Origin: Pseudocolwellia sp048296855
GTDB taxonomy: Bacteria; Pseudomonadota; Gammaproteobacteria; Enterobacterales; Alteromonadaceae
DNA: 64,000 bases
NCBI GenBank assembly: GCA_048296855.1
Contig: CP182631.1
Reading direction: 5' to 3' (one strand)
Shown here: piece by piece, positions 1 to 9,165 of the stretch
How the letters are laid out: each line of letters starts with the position of its first letter
Numbering within the stretch: position 1 is the first letter of the stretch
Translations under genes and position numbers: made by a program
Notes under the pieces: generated by a model
Seen by the model: the letters and a program-made list of their open reading frames with translations, nothing else
Database searches by the model: none
Told to the model about the DNA's origin: nothing

Positions 1-516
1 GTGATTAAAAATTCTTTTTGCTTCATTTTTTTCTAAAATTTTCCCTTCTATTTCTCTGTTACCTATTTGGATCTTTAAATAATTTACCGCTGAATTTTCA
101 GGTAATGGAAAGGTATATAAACCATTAGCTATACTGTTTCCTGCATTGAGAAATGACTGTGTAACGGTAACTGTAGCGAGTATGCCATTAATATCAAATG
201 AGGCAGCAGAGTTAAGTAATATGGCTGATTGGTACAGACGCTTTTCTTTGTGGTTAGTTTTTACCGTTTCAGACGATTCAAATAATAACTGTCCGCTACC
301 GACTTCATCTAAAGTTGAATAATTGTTATGAGTTGTCGCAAATAAGGGCACTGCATAAAAAGCCGACACAGCGAGTAAACCCAAAATCGATACCCATTTA
401 ATAAAAGATAAAAAAGTTGAATATTTTCGTCTGCGGTATCTTCTGTCGTAGTCTGGTGCGTAATCAATTAATACTCTGTTTCTACGTGCTTTTGACAGTA
501 AGGTTTGTTTAAACAT
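1..516 (-). CDS. VIT-domain membrane protein, N-terminal part (sortase-target-like)
   Basis: An open frame on the minus strand runs from an ATG at 516 to the left edge without a stop, giving 172 residues of a longer protein. The N-terminus is basic (a run of Arg/Lys near residues 25-31) and is followed by one hydrophobic segment at about residues 39-60, so it is probably membrane-anchored with its bulk outside the cytoplasm. From about residue 110 the sequence (TVTQSFLNAG, GLYTFPLPENSAV, IGNREIEGKI, KNEAKRIF) matches the start of a VIT (vault/inter-alpha-trypsin inhibitor) domain. In marine gammaproteobacteria this arrangement is typical of the VIT plus von Willebrand A protein called the marine proteobacterial sortase target. 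The VWA domain and sorting signal would lie outside the window, so the family assignment is likely but unproven. The ribosome-binding site is weak. It is divergent from the GH50 gene and probably unrelated to agar use. Confidence 0.72.
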   Translation of the reverse strand, partial: MFKQTLLSKARRNRVLIDYAPDYDRRYRRRKYSTFLSFIKWVSILGLLAVSAFYAVPLFATTHNNYSTLDEVGSGQLLFESSETVKTNHKEKRLYQSAILLNSAASFDINGILATVTVTQSFLNAGNSIANGLYTFPLPENSAVNYLKIQIGNREIEGKILEKNEAKRIFNH

Positions 517-790
517 GTTGTTGTCTTCAAATATATGGAATGTAAATGTATTAAAACAAGCAACTTAGGCGTTTATCCGACAACAAAAAGGCAATATAGC
601 GCTGAAATAAGGCGAAAATATGGCAACGTTTAAAATAACTAAAACTTAAGCCTAAAAATTTTAATAAATTAAAAAATCTGATCTTTTTATTTTGATAATT
701 TTTCCTTCCTGTGTATCTCTTTGAAAACATAGCATAGAGCTAATTTTAAAAAATTATATAGATAAAGTTATACGTGATAATTGATTGTTT

Positions 791-802
791 ATTGTTGACA
801 AT
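791..802. promoter_or_regulatory. ATTGTTGACAAT operator-like palindrome upstream of GH50 gene
   Basis: This 12-mer differs by one base from the perfect palindrome ATTGTTAACAAT seen at four other promoters in the window. It contains a consensus -35 box TTGACA (795-800), though no equally good -10 box lies at 16-18 bp. It sits about 180 bp upstream of the first GH50 gene. The rest of the 517-979 gap is AT-rich and shows no gene. Confidence 0.6.
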
Positions 803-979
803 TACGTGGTGTTGGTAGATTGTATATTAATGAAATTAAGTAAGCTGATGGTTTATTGGTCGTTGGCTTTTCTGTTTTTATTCTAATTGCAATGAAATAG
901 TCGACAGAGCAGATGCTTTAGACATGTGCTTATTTTTGGCTCGCACATGTATTTAAATATAAATCGAATAGGGTAAATA

Positions 980-3289
980 ATGAAATTTAGCTTTAAAAAA
1001 ATAGGCTTTATAGTAAGTGGGCTAAGCCTTGCTGTCCTAATGGGATGTAATAGCACCACAATAAATAACACAAAAGTAGATAAGGAAAGTACTTTGTGGG
1101 ATTTTGAAGCTGGCGAATTAAGTAGTGAAATAAAACTGTATGGAGCTGATGCGTCTATTATTACAGAAGACAATAATAAAAAATTATCAGTTAAGCTTAA
1201 TTCTACCAATAACTATAAATCAAGTTTTGTATTTCAGCCTGAAACTCCTTGGGATTGGAGTCAGCAAGGGCCGTTTGCTTTCGCACTTGATATTGAAAAC
1301 CCGCTAGATTCATCTATACATTTTTATGTAACCGCAACAGATGCAAGTGGTAAAACCCATAACCGCAGCCTTTCTATCCCTGAAAACAGTAGCGATACCT
1401 ATTACCTTGAATTAGCTGGATCTGATTTAGATATTGAAACAGGTATACGCTCTAATCCTAAAAGTTGGATCTCTGATTACACACCTATTATTTGGCGTTG
1501 GGGTGTAAAAAAGATCGATCTTAAAAACATTAAAAGTATTGAATTTAAAATACTGGGTGTTTTAGAAGATAAACAAGTTGTTATAGACAATGTACGTTTA
1601 ATTAAACCTGAAAAAATAGATGAAAATTATCTTGTCGGTTTAGTTGATGAGTTTGGACAAAATGCCAAAATGGATTTTATCGGTAAAGTACATAGTGTAG
1701 AAGAACTTAGGCAAGCTTCAGCTAAAGAGCAAAGCCAGCTTAGTACTAAACCACCTGTAGGTAGATCAAAGTTTAATGGCTGGGCTGATGGTCCTAAGCT
1801 TAAAGGTACAGGATATTTTAGAACCGAAAAAGTAAAAGGAAAGTGGTCTTTAGTTGATCCTGAAGGATATTTATTCTTTTCTAATGGTATTGCTAATGTA
1901 CGTATGGCAAACACTTCAACTATTACAGGCTACGACTTTGATAGCAAATATATTGAGCAACGAGATCCTAATGATAAAACGCCTGAAGATTCTTTAGGGT
2001 TAAATCAAGCGCCTAAAGCCGCATGGTCATCTAGAGCCGTTAGCTCTGAACTTAGGGCAAATATGTTTTCTTGGCTACCTAATTACGAAGATGAATTAGG
2101 TGTACATTTTGGCTACCGACGCGAAGTCTTTATGGGGGCTATAGAAAAAGGTGAAACGTATAGTTTTTATCAAGCAAACTTAGCACGTAAATATGGTAGT
2201 AACGATACCAATGTATTTATGGATAAGTGGCGTGATACTACAGTAGACAGAATGCTAAGTTGGGGATTTACCTCATTTGGTAACTGGGTTGACCCATCAT
2301 TTTATCAATTAAACCGTATTCCTTATTTTGCTAATGGCTGGATTATTGGTGATTTTAAAACATTGAGTAGTGGTAACGACTTATGGAGTGCATTACCTGA
2401 TGTATTTGATCCTGTTTTTAAAGAAAGAGCACTTGCTACGGCTAAGCACATAGGTGAAGAAGTACAAAATAATCCTTGGTGTGTTGGTGTATTTATTGAT
2501 AATGAGAAAAGTTGGGGAATGGAAGGTTCAACAGCAACCGTTTATGGTATACCCATTAACACTTTATCTCTAAATGCTGCTAAGAGCCCAACTAAATCTG
2601 AATTTGTAAAAGTATTACGTAAAAAATATCAAACTATTGAACAACTTAATTCAAGTTGGAATATTGAAGTAAGTTCGTGGGATGAATTTGCAAAAGGCAT
2701 TAAGGTGACTGAATTTAATGAGGCATTAACGGCTGACTTATCTACATTATTAACGGTTTACTCTGAGCAGTATTTTAAAGTGGTTAAAGGTGCGGTTAAG
2801 CAGTATTTGCCTAATCATTTATATATGGGCGCACGTTTTGCTGATTGGGGGATGACCAGCGAAGTTAGAGCCGCTGCTGCCAAATATGCCGATGTAGTGA
2901 GTTATAACTATTATAAAGAAGGTATCAGCAATAATCATTGGAGCTTTTTAGCTGAAATAGACAAGCCTAGTATTATTGGCGAGTTTCATAATGGCGCTGT
3001 TGATTCTGGGTTATTAAACCCAGGGTTAATTCATGCATCTTCACAAGCCGACCGCGGTAAAAAATATCAAGAATATATGTACGGTGTTATCGACAATCCA
3101 TACTTAGTGGGCGCTCATTGGTTTCAGTACATCGACTCGCCATTAACAGGGCGCGCATACGATGGCGAAAACTACAACGTAGGTTTTGTTAGTGTAGCCG
3201 ATATTCCTTATCAGCCTTTGGTTGATGCAGCTAAAGAAGTAAATAGTCATATTTATTCTAGGCGTTTTGGACACTTAAAAACTAAATAA
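980..3289 (+). CDS. GH50 beta-agarase lipoprotein (copy 1)
   Basis: This 769-residue protein is a glycoside hydrolase family 50 beta-agarase. Members cleave beta-1,4 bonds of agarose, and several act as exo-enzymes that release neoagarobiose. A lipoprotein signal ends in the lipobox LMGC with Cys23; Asn follows, so outer-membrane sorting is expected. Residues of about 40-210 form a beta-rich carbohydrate-binding-like module, and the barrel begins around the motif VDPEGYLFFSNGIANVRMAN. The probable acid/base is Glu509 in DNEKSWG and the probable nucleophile Glu668 in GEFHNG. The end of the barrel carries GAHWFQYIDSPLTGRAYDGEN. It is followed after 133 bp by a second GH50 gene on the same strand. 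A palindromic operator lies upstream at 791-802. The start is supported by AGGGTAAATA before the ATG. Exo versus endo action cannot be read from the sequence. Confidence 0.93.
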   Translation: MKFSFKKIGFIVSGLSLAVLMGCNSTTINNTKVDKESTLWDFEAGELSSEIKLYGADASIITEDNNKKLSVKLNSTNNYKSSFVFQPETPWDWSQQGPFAFALDIENPLDSSIHFYVTATDASGKTHNRSLSIPENSSDTYYLELAGSDLDIETGIRSNPKSWISDYTPIIWRWGVKKIDLKNIKSIEFKILGVLEDKQVVIDNVRLIKPEKIDENYLVGLVDEFGQNAKMDFIGKVHSVEELRQASAKEQSQLSTKPPVGRSKFNGWADGPKLKGTGYFRTEKVKGKWSLVDPEGYLFFSNGIANVRMANTSTITGYDFDSKYIEQRDPNDKTPEDSLGLNQAPKAAWSSRAVSSELRANMFSWLPNYEDELGVHFGYRREVFMGAIEKGETYSFYQANLARKYGSNDTNVFMDKWRDTTVDRMLSWGFTSFGNWVDPSFYQLNRIPYFANGWIIGDFKTLSSGNDLWSALPDVFDPVFKERALATAKHIGEEVQNNPWCVGVFIDNEKSWGMEGSTATVYGIPINTLSLNAAKSPTKSEFVKVLRKKYQTIEQLNSSWNIEVSSWDEFAKGIKVTEFNEALTADLSTLLTVYSEQYFKVVKGAVKQYLPNHLYMGARFADWGMTSEVRAAAAKYADVVSYNYYKEGISNNHWSFLAEIDKPSIIGEFHNGAVDSGLLNPGLIHASSQADRGKKYQEYMYGVIDNPYLVGAHWFQYIDSPLTGRAYDGENYNVGFVSVADIPYQPLVDAAKEVNSHIYSRRFGHLKTK

Positions 3290-3422
3290 ACTCCATGCTA
3301 ATAAATGGTTAATTAACAATGACCTTTGTGTTTGTTAAAGCAAACATAAAGTGTGTTGTTAGTCATTATTGTATTTTTTAAAAATTTATTTAAATCAATA
3401 TTATTAATTAAAAGGACTCTTT

Positions 3423-5831
3423 ATGAGTATCAATAAAGCGTTAAGTGTTATTAAACCTAAAAATATTAAATATAAATATTTAGCCACATTGATCAGTGTA
3501 GCCTTAAGTACGGTTATTACTGGTTGTGGTAATGACTCTGTTCAAAATATTGAGTCAGCTTCAAGTTCTGACGCGACTAAAACAGCTTCAGCTGTTGATG
3601 TGTTTGCCAATGAAAAAGTGCTCACCTCTTTAATTAACTTCGACGGTGAAGAAAGAAATCAATGGGTAAATAGCAACAAAACGCAATTTACTTATGTTTC
3701 AGATAACAACAATCAAAAGTTAGCGATAGAATTTTTAAACACTGAAAATATCTCAGAGCTGGTTATTGAACCAACTACTCCATGGGATTTATCAGGCTTA
3801 AAAAACTACAATTTGGCCTTTGATGTTAAAAATACAGGTAAAGAGTCTGTTCATCTTTATTTGAATATTGAAACGCCAGAAGGAAAATATCAAAAGCGTT
3901 CAATTAGTTTACCAACTCATTATAGCGGTACCGTCTATTTTCCACTTGAAGGTAAAGAAGGTAAAACCGATACAGGAATGTGGGGAGACGCAAGACCATG
4001 GCAAACTAACAATAGTTTAATGGTATGGCGTTCATGGAAAAGTGATTCAGACGACTTCAGTGTTATTAAGTCGCTAACCTTTTCTACCATTGGAATACTT
4101 GAAAATAAATCGGTTGTTATAGATGACATAAGAATACGTGAAAACCCTGAAAGCGATCCTAAATGGATGGTGGGCGTTATAGATAAATATGGCCAAAATG
4201 CCAAACGTAGTACAGCTTTAGATATTAAATCTGACGAACAATTAAAAGAAATTGCTAACAAAGAGTTAGCCGAGCTAGCCAAATCAAAAGGTATGCCTGA
4301 TCGTTCTAAATTTGGTGGTTATACCAAAGGCCCTAAACTTGAAGCTACTGGATTCTTTAGAACTGAAAAAGTCAATGGTAAATGGTGGATGGTAGACCCA
4401 GAAGGTAATATCTTCTTCTCTCATGGGCCTGCTAACGTGCGCATGGCGAATATGACCACTATCACAGGTATCGACTATAACGACAGTTCTATCCGAGAAA
4501 AATCAAGTGATGAAATAACACCTGAAGATTCAATGGGGATTATTAAAATACCTAACAGCATACGCAAAGATAATTATGTAATATCTGAGTTACGCAACAA
4601 TATGTTCGAGTGGTTACCTAGTTACGACGACCCTTTAGCTGAACACTATAGCTACCGTCGTTCAACCCATAAAGGGCCAGTACCTTATGGTGAAACATTC
4701 AGTTTTTACCGTGCTAATTTAGAGCGGAGATACGGTGAAACAACGCCAGAATCTTATGTTAAAAAATGGCATCAAGTCACTGCAGATCGCATGCATGATT
4801 GGGGCTTTACCTCTTTTGGTAATTGGGTAGATCCTGCTTTTTATCAATCAGAGCAAGTACCTTATTTTGCAAATGGTTGGATTATTGGTGACTTTAAAAC
4901 CTTATCGGGCAAGAAAAACCATTGGGGTTTAATGCCTGACCCATACGACCCAGTTTTTGCTGAGCGCGCTAAAATTACCATTGACGCTATTGCTAAAAAT
5001 ATACAAAGCTCACCGTGGTGTGCAGGTATATTTATTGATAATGAAAAAAGTTGGGGCGAGCGTGAAGGTTCAGTACATGCGCGTTACGGCGTTATTTTAG
5101 ATGCTTTATCTAAAAGTGTTGAAGAAAGTCCTGCTAAAAAAGCTTATTCAGCTCACTTAAAAGCAAAATATAAAAATATTGCTACATTAAATAGTGCATG
5201 GAATACAGAAATAGCTAACTGGAATAGTTTCGATAAAGGGGCTGATTTTTTTGAACGCGTATCTTATTCAGATCAACATGTTAGCGACCTATCAAAAATG
5301 TTAGAAATGCTAGGCGAGCAATACTTTATTGTTGTGCACAACACACTTGAAAAAGCATTACCTAACCATTTATACATGGGCGCACGTATGGCTAACTGGG
5401 GAATGCCTGACGAAATTATAAAAGCGTCTTTAAAGTATTCAGACGTACTTAGCTTTAATATTTATGAAGAAGGTATGCAAGACCATTTCTGGAAGTTTCT
5501 TGAAGAGGTTGACTTACCTGTAGTTGTGGGCGAATTTCATATAGGAACGGCAACGGACTCTGGCATGTATAACCCCGGTATTGTACACGCAGCTAACCAA
5601 GAAAACAGAGCTCAAATGTACAAAAACTATATGGAAAGCGTGTTAAATAAACCGTATATGGTAGGTGCGCATTGGTTCCAATATATTGATGAACCAATAT
5701 CAGGTAGAGCATTTGATGGTGAAAACGCTAATATAGGTTTTGTAACAGTAACCGATATTCCGTACCCAGAAATGATCAAAGCAGTAAAAGAAGTTACCTC
5801 AAATATGTATCAACAAAGATACGAGAACTAA
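3423..5831 (+). CDS. GH50 beta-agarase lipoprotein (copy 2)
   Basis: This 802-residue GH50 beta-agarase is a clear paralogue of the preceding gene. It has an N-terminal signal with lipobox ITGC (Cys35) and a longer basic N-region than copy 1. The beta-rich module spans about residues 65-240 and the catalytic barrel follows from VDPEGNIFFSHGPANVRMAN. Glu541 in DNEKSWG and Glu704 in GEFHIG occupy the expected acid/base and nucleophile positions, so the enzyme should be active. An AAAGGACT ribosome-binding site precedes the ATG. The 133-bp gap to copy 1 holds no obvious terminator, so co-transcription is possible. Divergence between the copies suggests division of labour, for example on different chain lengths or on methylated or sulfated agar, but this is inference. 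Confidence 0.92.
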   Translation: MSINKALSVIKPKNIKYKYLATLISVALSTVITGCGNDSVQNIESASSSDATKTASAVDVFANEKVLTSLINFDGEERNQWVNSNKTQFTYVSDNNNQKLAIEFLNTENISELVIEPTTPWDLSGLKNYNLAFDVKNTGKESVHLYLNIETPEGKYQKRSISLPTHYSGTVYFPLEGKEGKTDTGMWGDARPWQTNNSLMVWRSWKSDSDDFSVIKSLTFSTIGILENKSVVIDDIRIRENPESDPKWMVGVIDKYGQNAKRSTALDIKSDEQLKEIANKELAELAKSKGMPDRSKFGGYTKGPKLEATGFFRTEKVNGKWWMVDPEGNIFFSHGPANVRMANMTTITGIDYNDSSIREKSSDEITPEDSMGIIKIPNSIRKDNYVISELRNNMFEWLPSYDDPLAEHYSYRRSTHKGPVPYGETFSFYRANLERRYGETTPESYVKKWHQVTADRMHDWGFTSFGNWVDPAFYQSEQVPYFANGWIIGDFKTLSGKKNHWGLMPDPYDPVFAERAKITIDAIAKNIQSSPWCAGIFIDNEKSWGEREGSVHARYGVILDALSKSVEESPAKKAYSAHLKAKYKNIATLNSAWNTEIANWNSFDKGADFFERVSYSDQHVSDLSKMLEMLGEQYFIVVHNTLEKALPNHLYMGARMANWGMPDEIIKASLKYSDVLSFNIYEEGMQDHFWKFLEEVDLPVVVGEFHIGTATDSGMYNPGIVHAANQENRAQMYKNYMESVLNKPYMVGAHWFQYIDEPISGRAFDGENANIGFVTVTDIPYPEMIKAVKEVTSNMYQQRYEN

Positions 5832-5872
5832 GCTCCCGTTGGTTTTAATTAACTAATTTACCCCTAACCATT

Positions 5873-5914
5873 CAATATGCTCTGAAATACGCATCTTGAG
5901 TGGTAACGGGTATA
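5873..5914 (+). repeat. Dispersed short repeat, copy A
   Basis: The stretch TGCTCTGAAATACG-CATCTTGAG-TGGTAACGGGTATA recurs with few changes at 32996-33036 and, inverted and shorter, at about 9066-9100. It is intergenic each time and looks like a dispersed, REP-like or miniature element family ending in GGGTATA. Confidence 0.6.
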
Positions 5915-5982
5915 GATAGTTGCCCTTATATCATTTGTATTTAGGGGCAACAAAACTTTTTCCCTCAATTAATTTCCTTTCT

Positions 5983-6220
5983 TATGTAACCTCAACTCGG
6001 GATAAGCAAAGTTACTCAACAAGTTATTTTTATGCCTAACTTCGTTGAATTTGTTACTAATAGCCAGCTATTAGATAGAAAAATCCGCCTTGTTATACAC
6101 AAAAATATCAATGTTGAGATATTAATATAGCTTAGGAAAATAACGATACAGATTAAGTTTTGATAAAGAAGGGGTTTAATTCATTCTCTAACATTCATTA
6201 ACCCGAGTTGAGGTTATGTA
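5983..6220. mobile_element. MITE-like element 1 with 13-bp terminal inverted repeats
   Basis: A 226-bp non-coding segment (5989-6214) is bounded by the inverted repeats ACCTCAACTCGGG and CCCGAGTTGAGGT. Direct repeats of TATGTA flank it on both sides (5983-5988 and 6215-6220), as expected for a target-site duplication. It has no reading frame of its own and fills most of the 5832-6382 gap. A related element with very similar ends lies at 18768-18958, and the interiors are recognisably similar (for example the AGCTATT and CCTTG blocks). This is the pattern of a miniature inverted-repeat transposable element moved by a transposase encoded elsewhere. Confidence 0.7.
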
Positions 6221-6382
6221 GACCGATAGAAAAACAACCAAATAACAAAATTACGATACATTTGGCGCTTATTTTTCATCTATTATGCTATATGAACATA
6301 TTAATGATATTTTAAGCAGGGCCTTGACACTTTTTTTATACATTTTTTGATATAAATTAACTTATGTATTAATAGACGATGT

Positions 6383-7477
6383 ATGAGTGTTGTTATGGCG
6401 AATAAAATTTTAACGGTTTCTAAAGTTGAAGAGCTCACAAAAGATAGTAAAGCTTTCTACTTTGAAGACGACTCAACAATTGATCCTGCACTAGCTGGGC
6501 AGTTTTTAACTTTAATCACTCAGCAAAACGACAAAGAGTATAGACGTTCGTATTCTATATTTACCCCAGCAGGTGGCGGGCTTGCTGTAGGTGTTAAAAG
6601 AGTACCCGGTGGCATTGTTTCAAATTACTTAAATACCTATATAAAGGCGGGCAGTAAAATTGAAGTGCAAGGGCCAGCAGGCAAGTTTTCGTTTGATCCA
6701 AGTATTGAGAACCCCTCTCATATTTTACTTATTGCTGGCGGTAGTGGCGTTACGCCTATGATGTCGATTTTAAAAACGGCATTAGCGCAATGTAGCGATA
6801 CTAAAATTTCTATGTTGTTTGTTAATAAAACAAAAACCGACATTATGTTTGCTAACGAGTTAAAACAGCTTGAAGCAGAGTTTGCTGATCGTTTTACCTT
6901 AATTCATTACCTAGATGAAGAAAATAAGCAAACAAAACAGATCAAAAAGAAAGGTTTATCTGGCTTATTTGGGGGGAAAGAATTAATAGAAATTCCTGGT
7001 TTTATAACCGCTGATAAAATTAACGATATTTTTAATACCTTACAAATAAATGCCAATGTTAATGCTTATATTTGTGGGCCAGCAGGTTTTATGAACATAG
7101 CGGAAGACGCTTTATATTCGCTAGGTTTACCGAAAGCACAGGTTAAAAAAGAAAACTTTGTTCCTTCTGTAGAAGTTAGGCCTGAACCTAACTTTACACC
7201 AACACCTTGTACTGCCGTTATAGATATTAACAATACCACGCATGAGTTTGAAATTCCTGCAGGTAAAAGTGTTTTACAAGCTGCAGTAGAAGCCAATATT
7301 GATATTCCGTTTTCATGTCGTGAAGGTACGTGTACTTCTTGTTATGGCAAATGTTCATCAGGAGAAGTAGGTATGTTAACAGATGAAGCATTAACAGATG
7401 AAGAGCTAGCAGAAGGGGGCTTTTTACCTTGTGTAGCTTATCCTAAAAGTAAAAAATTAGTTATAAATATGAATTAA
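6383..7477 (+). CDS. NAD(P)H:ferredoxin-type oxidoreductase (MocF/PaaE-like)
   Basis: This 364-residue protein has the layout FAD-binding domain, NAD(P)-binding domain and C-terminal plant-type 2Fe-2S ferredoxin, as in PaaE, VanB-like and MocF reductases. The motif RRSYSIF binds FAD, GGSGVTPMMS is the nucleotide-binding loop, and Cys312, Cys317, Cys320 and Cys350 are the expected iron-sulfur ligands. Electrons would pass from NAD(P)H to the Rieske domain of the next gene, which starts about 55 bp downstream on the same strand. The insertion around residues 190-205 (KQIKKKGLSG) is Lys-rich and could touch the membrane. Two in-frame ATGs (6383 and 6395) are both weakly served by ribosome-binding sequences; I keep the first. 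No P450 gene occurs in the window, so the natural partner is the neighbouring di-iron enzyme. Confidence 0.85.
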   Translation: MSVVMANKILTVSKVEELTKDSKAFYFEDDSTIDPALAGQFLTLITQQNDKEYRRSYSIFTPAGGGLAVGVKRVPGGIVSNYLNTYIKAGSKIEVQGPAGKFSFDPSIENPSHILLIAGGSGVTPMMSILKTALAQCSDTKISMLFVNKTKTDIMFANELKQLEAEFADRFTLIHYLDEENKQTKQIKKKGLSGLFGGKELIEIPGFITADKINDIFNTLQINANVNAYICGPAGFMNIAEDALYSLGLPKAQVKKENFVPSVEVRPEPNFTPTPCTAVIDINNTTHEFEIPAGKSVLQAAVEANIDIPFSCREGTCTSCYGKCSSGEVGMLTDEALTDEELAEGGFLPCVAYPKSKKLVINMN

Positions 7478-7532
7478 TACAAAGTATTAAATAAAAAGTT
7501 CCTGTAAATTTAGAATTATATTGAGTACACAC

Positions 7533-8948
7533 ATGATAGAACCAAAAAATTATATTGTTGAAGAAGAGTGGTTTAAAGCTGAACTACCAAGGCAAGAATT
7601 TAGAGCCTTTATGCAAAAAAACAACTATAGAGGCATTATTGATACGCTAATATGGTTTACCTGTTTAGGGCTAACCGGTTATTTAGCTTTTTTAAGTTTA
7701 GGTACGGCTTGGGCTATTCCTGCCTTTTTTCTGTATGGTGTATTTTATTGTGCTGCCGATGCTCGCTGGCATGAAAGCTCGCACGGTACGGTTTTTAAAA
7801 CACCTTGGCTAAACACCGCCTTGTGTTTTATTGCTACATCAATGCAACAACGCGACATTATTTTTACTAACTGGTCGCATGTACGTCATCATTCATACAC
7901 GGTAATTAACGATATAGATCCTGAAATTACCGTAACGCGACCTCCTACATTTTGGGAACATTTCTTAAATTTTTGGAGCTTAGGCGAAACCAAATATTAC
8001 GTACCTATTTTGTTTCAACACGCTTTTGGTATTGTATCCAAAGATGCGAAAAAATTTGTACCTGAAGAAGAATACACCAAAATGTTTTGGTGGGCTCGTG
8101 CTAGTTTACTTGTTAACTTACTACCAATCGCTTTAGCGGTTTATTTTCAAACGTGGTTACCTGTACTGTATTTTGGTTTACCTAAGTTATACGGTAACTT
8201 AATACAAAGAGCATTTGTATTAGCGCAACATGCAGGCTTAGACGACGACACATGGGACCACCGTAAGAACTCTAGAACCATTTACGTAAACCCATTTTTA
8301 GGTTTCTTATATATGAATATGCAATACCACATTGAGCATCATATGAATCCACTTATGCCGTTTCATCAGCTGCCTAAATTTTCACGCAGAGTAGCGGATC
8401 AAATGCCAGTACCTTACAAAGGCATGATTGAAGTGTATAAAGAAATGATACCTGCGTTAATTAAACAAGTAGACGATCCAACTTACTTTGTAGACCGTAA
8501 AGTACCTACAAAACCAGAAGTAAGAAAAGTAAAACGTATTAAAGCCTTAGCTCCTGAAGAAGCCATGATCCCACAAGCGGCTTCGTCTAAAAAGTACAAC
8601 ACAAACGATTCAGACGTTATTGTTACAGACAAACCTGATGTGGCATGGCACAAAGCGGTTGAAGCAAAAGAATTAGGCGAAAACGATGCGGTAAGCGTTT
8701 GTATTGAAGGTAGCTATTACGCTGTTTACCAATTAAAAGCGGGCGAGTATTACGCAACCGACGGTATTTGTAGTCATGAGTATGCCTACCTAGCCGACGG
8801 CTTAGTGGAAGACGGTAAAGTACTTTGCCCTAAACATAACTCTAAGTTTTGTATTAAAACAGGTAAAGCTATAAACCGCCCAGCAAAAACACCCGTAGCA
8901 ACTTTTCCAATTAAAGATATTGACGGCGTTTTACATATAGGAATTTAA
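7533..8948 (+). CDS. Membrane di-iron hydroxylase fused to a Rieske ferredoxin (MocD-MocE-like fusion)
   Basis: This protein has 471 residues from the ATG at 7533 (a TTG 12 bp upstream is less likely). Residues 1 to about 320 form a fatty-acid-desaturase/hydroxylase domain with hydrophobic segments and three histidine boxes: H80-x3-H84, H116-x2-HH and H266-x2-HH. These bind a di-iron centre at the inner membrane. A linker rich in Lys and Pro leads to a C-terminal Rieske domain from about residue 370, with C413-x-H415 and C432-x2-H435. Separate proteins with these two activities, MocD and MocE, together with reductase MocF, are the proposed oxygenase for demethylating the rhizopine 3-O-methyl-scyllo-inosamine. 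Here the two parts are one polypeptide and a MocF-like reductase precedes it. I infer oxidative O-demethylation of a methylated algal sugar; lipid or alkane hydroxylation is the main alternative. A strong terminator follows. Confidence 0.85.
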   Translation: MIEPKNYIVEEEWFKAELPRQEFRAFMQKNNYRGIIDTLIWFTCLGLTGYLAFLSLGTAWAIPAFFLYGVFYCAADARWHESSHGTVFKTPWLNTALCFIATSMQQRDIIFTNWSHVRHHSYTVINDIDPEITVTRPPTFWEHFLNFWSLGETKYYVPILFQHAFGIVSKDAKKFVPEEEYTKMFWWARASLLVNLLPIALAVYFQTWLPVLYFGLPKLYGNLIQRAFVLAQHAGLDDDTWDHRKNSRTIYVNPFLGFLYMNMQYHIEHHMNPLMPFHQLPKFSRRVADQMPVPYKGMIEVYKEMIPALIKQVDDPTYFVDRKVPTKPEVRKVKRIKALAPEEAMIPQAASSKKYNTNDSDVIVTDKPDVAWHKAVEAKELGENDAVSVCIEGSYYAVYQLKAGEYYATDGICSHEYAYLADGLVEDGKVLCPKHNSKFCIKTGKAINRPAKTPVATFPIKDIDGVLHIGI

Positions 8949-8980
8949 CTAAGTACTCAATTAAATGCTCCTAAAATGAT

Positions 8981-9014
8981 AAAAACGGACTGTTGAAAAG
9001 CAGTCCGTTTTTTG
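8981..9014 (+). terminator. Rho-independent terminator after the hydroxylase gene
   Basis: The hairpin AAAACGGACTG / CAGTCCGTTTT with a short GAAAAG-type loop is followed by a T-run. It lies 33 bp after the stop codon and separates the oxygenase pair from the opposing gene at 9166. Confidence 0.85.
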
Positions 9015-9065
9015 TTTGATAAATGTGATTAACAGATAAGTAGCTAAAATATAAATGTGTTATAT

Positions 9066-9100
9066 CAATATATACCCGTTATCATTCAAGATGCAGGTTC
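9066..9100 (-). repeat. Dispersed short repeat, copy B (inverted, partial)
   Basis: The minus strand reads GCATCTTGAATGATAACGGG then TATA, matching the 3' part of the repeats at 5873 and 32996. The 5' CTGAAATAC portion is lost. Confidence 0.5.
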
Positions 9101-9165
9101 CCGTGGGAATTTAAAAAAATTTAAGCACAGATTTCATGTTTCAGACGAAATATAAGTGACTATAT

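Noticed and set aside
3305..3325. Operator-like AATTAACAATG between the two first GH50 genes
   Set aside because: Only half of the palindrome is present and no promoter boxes fit.
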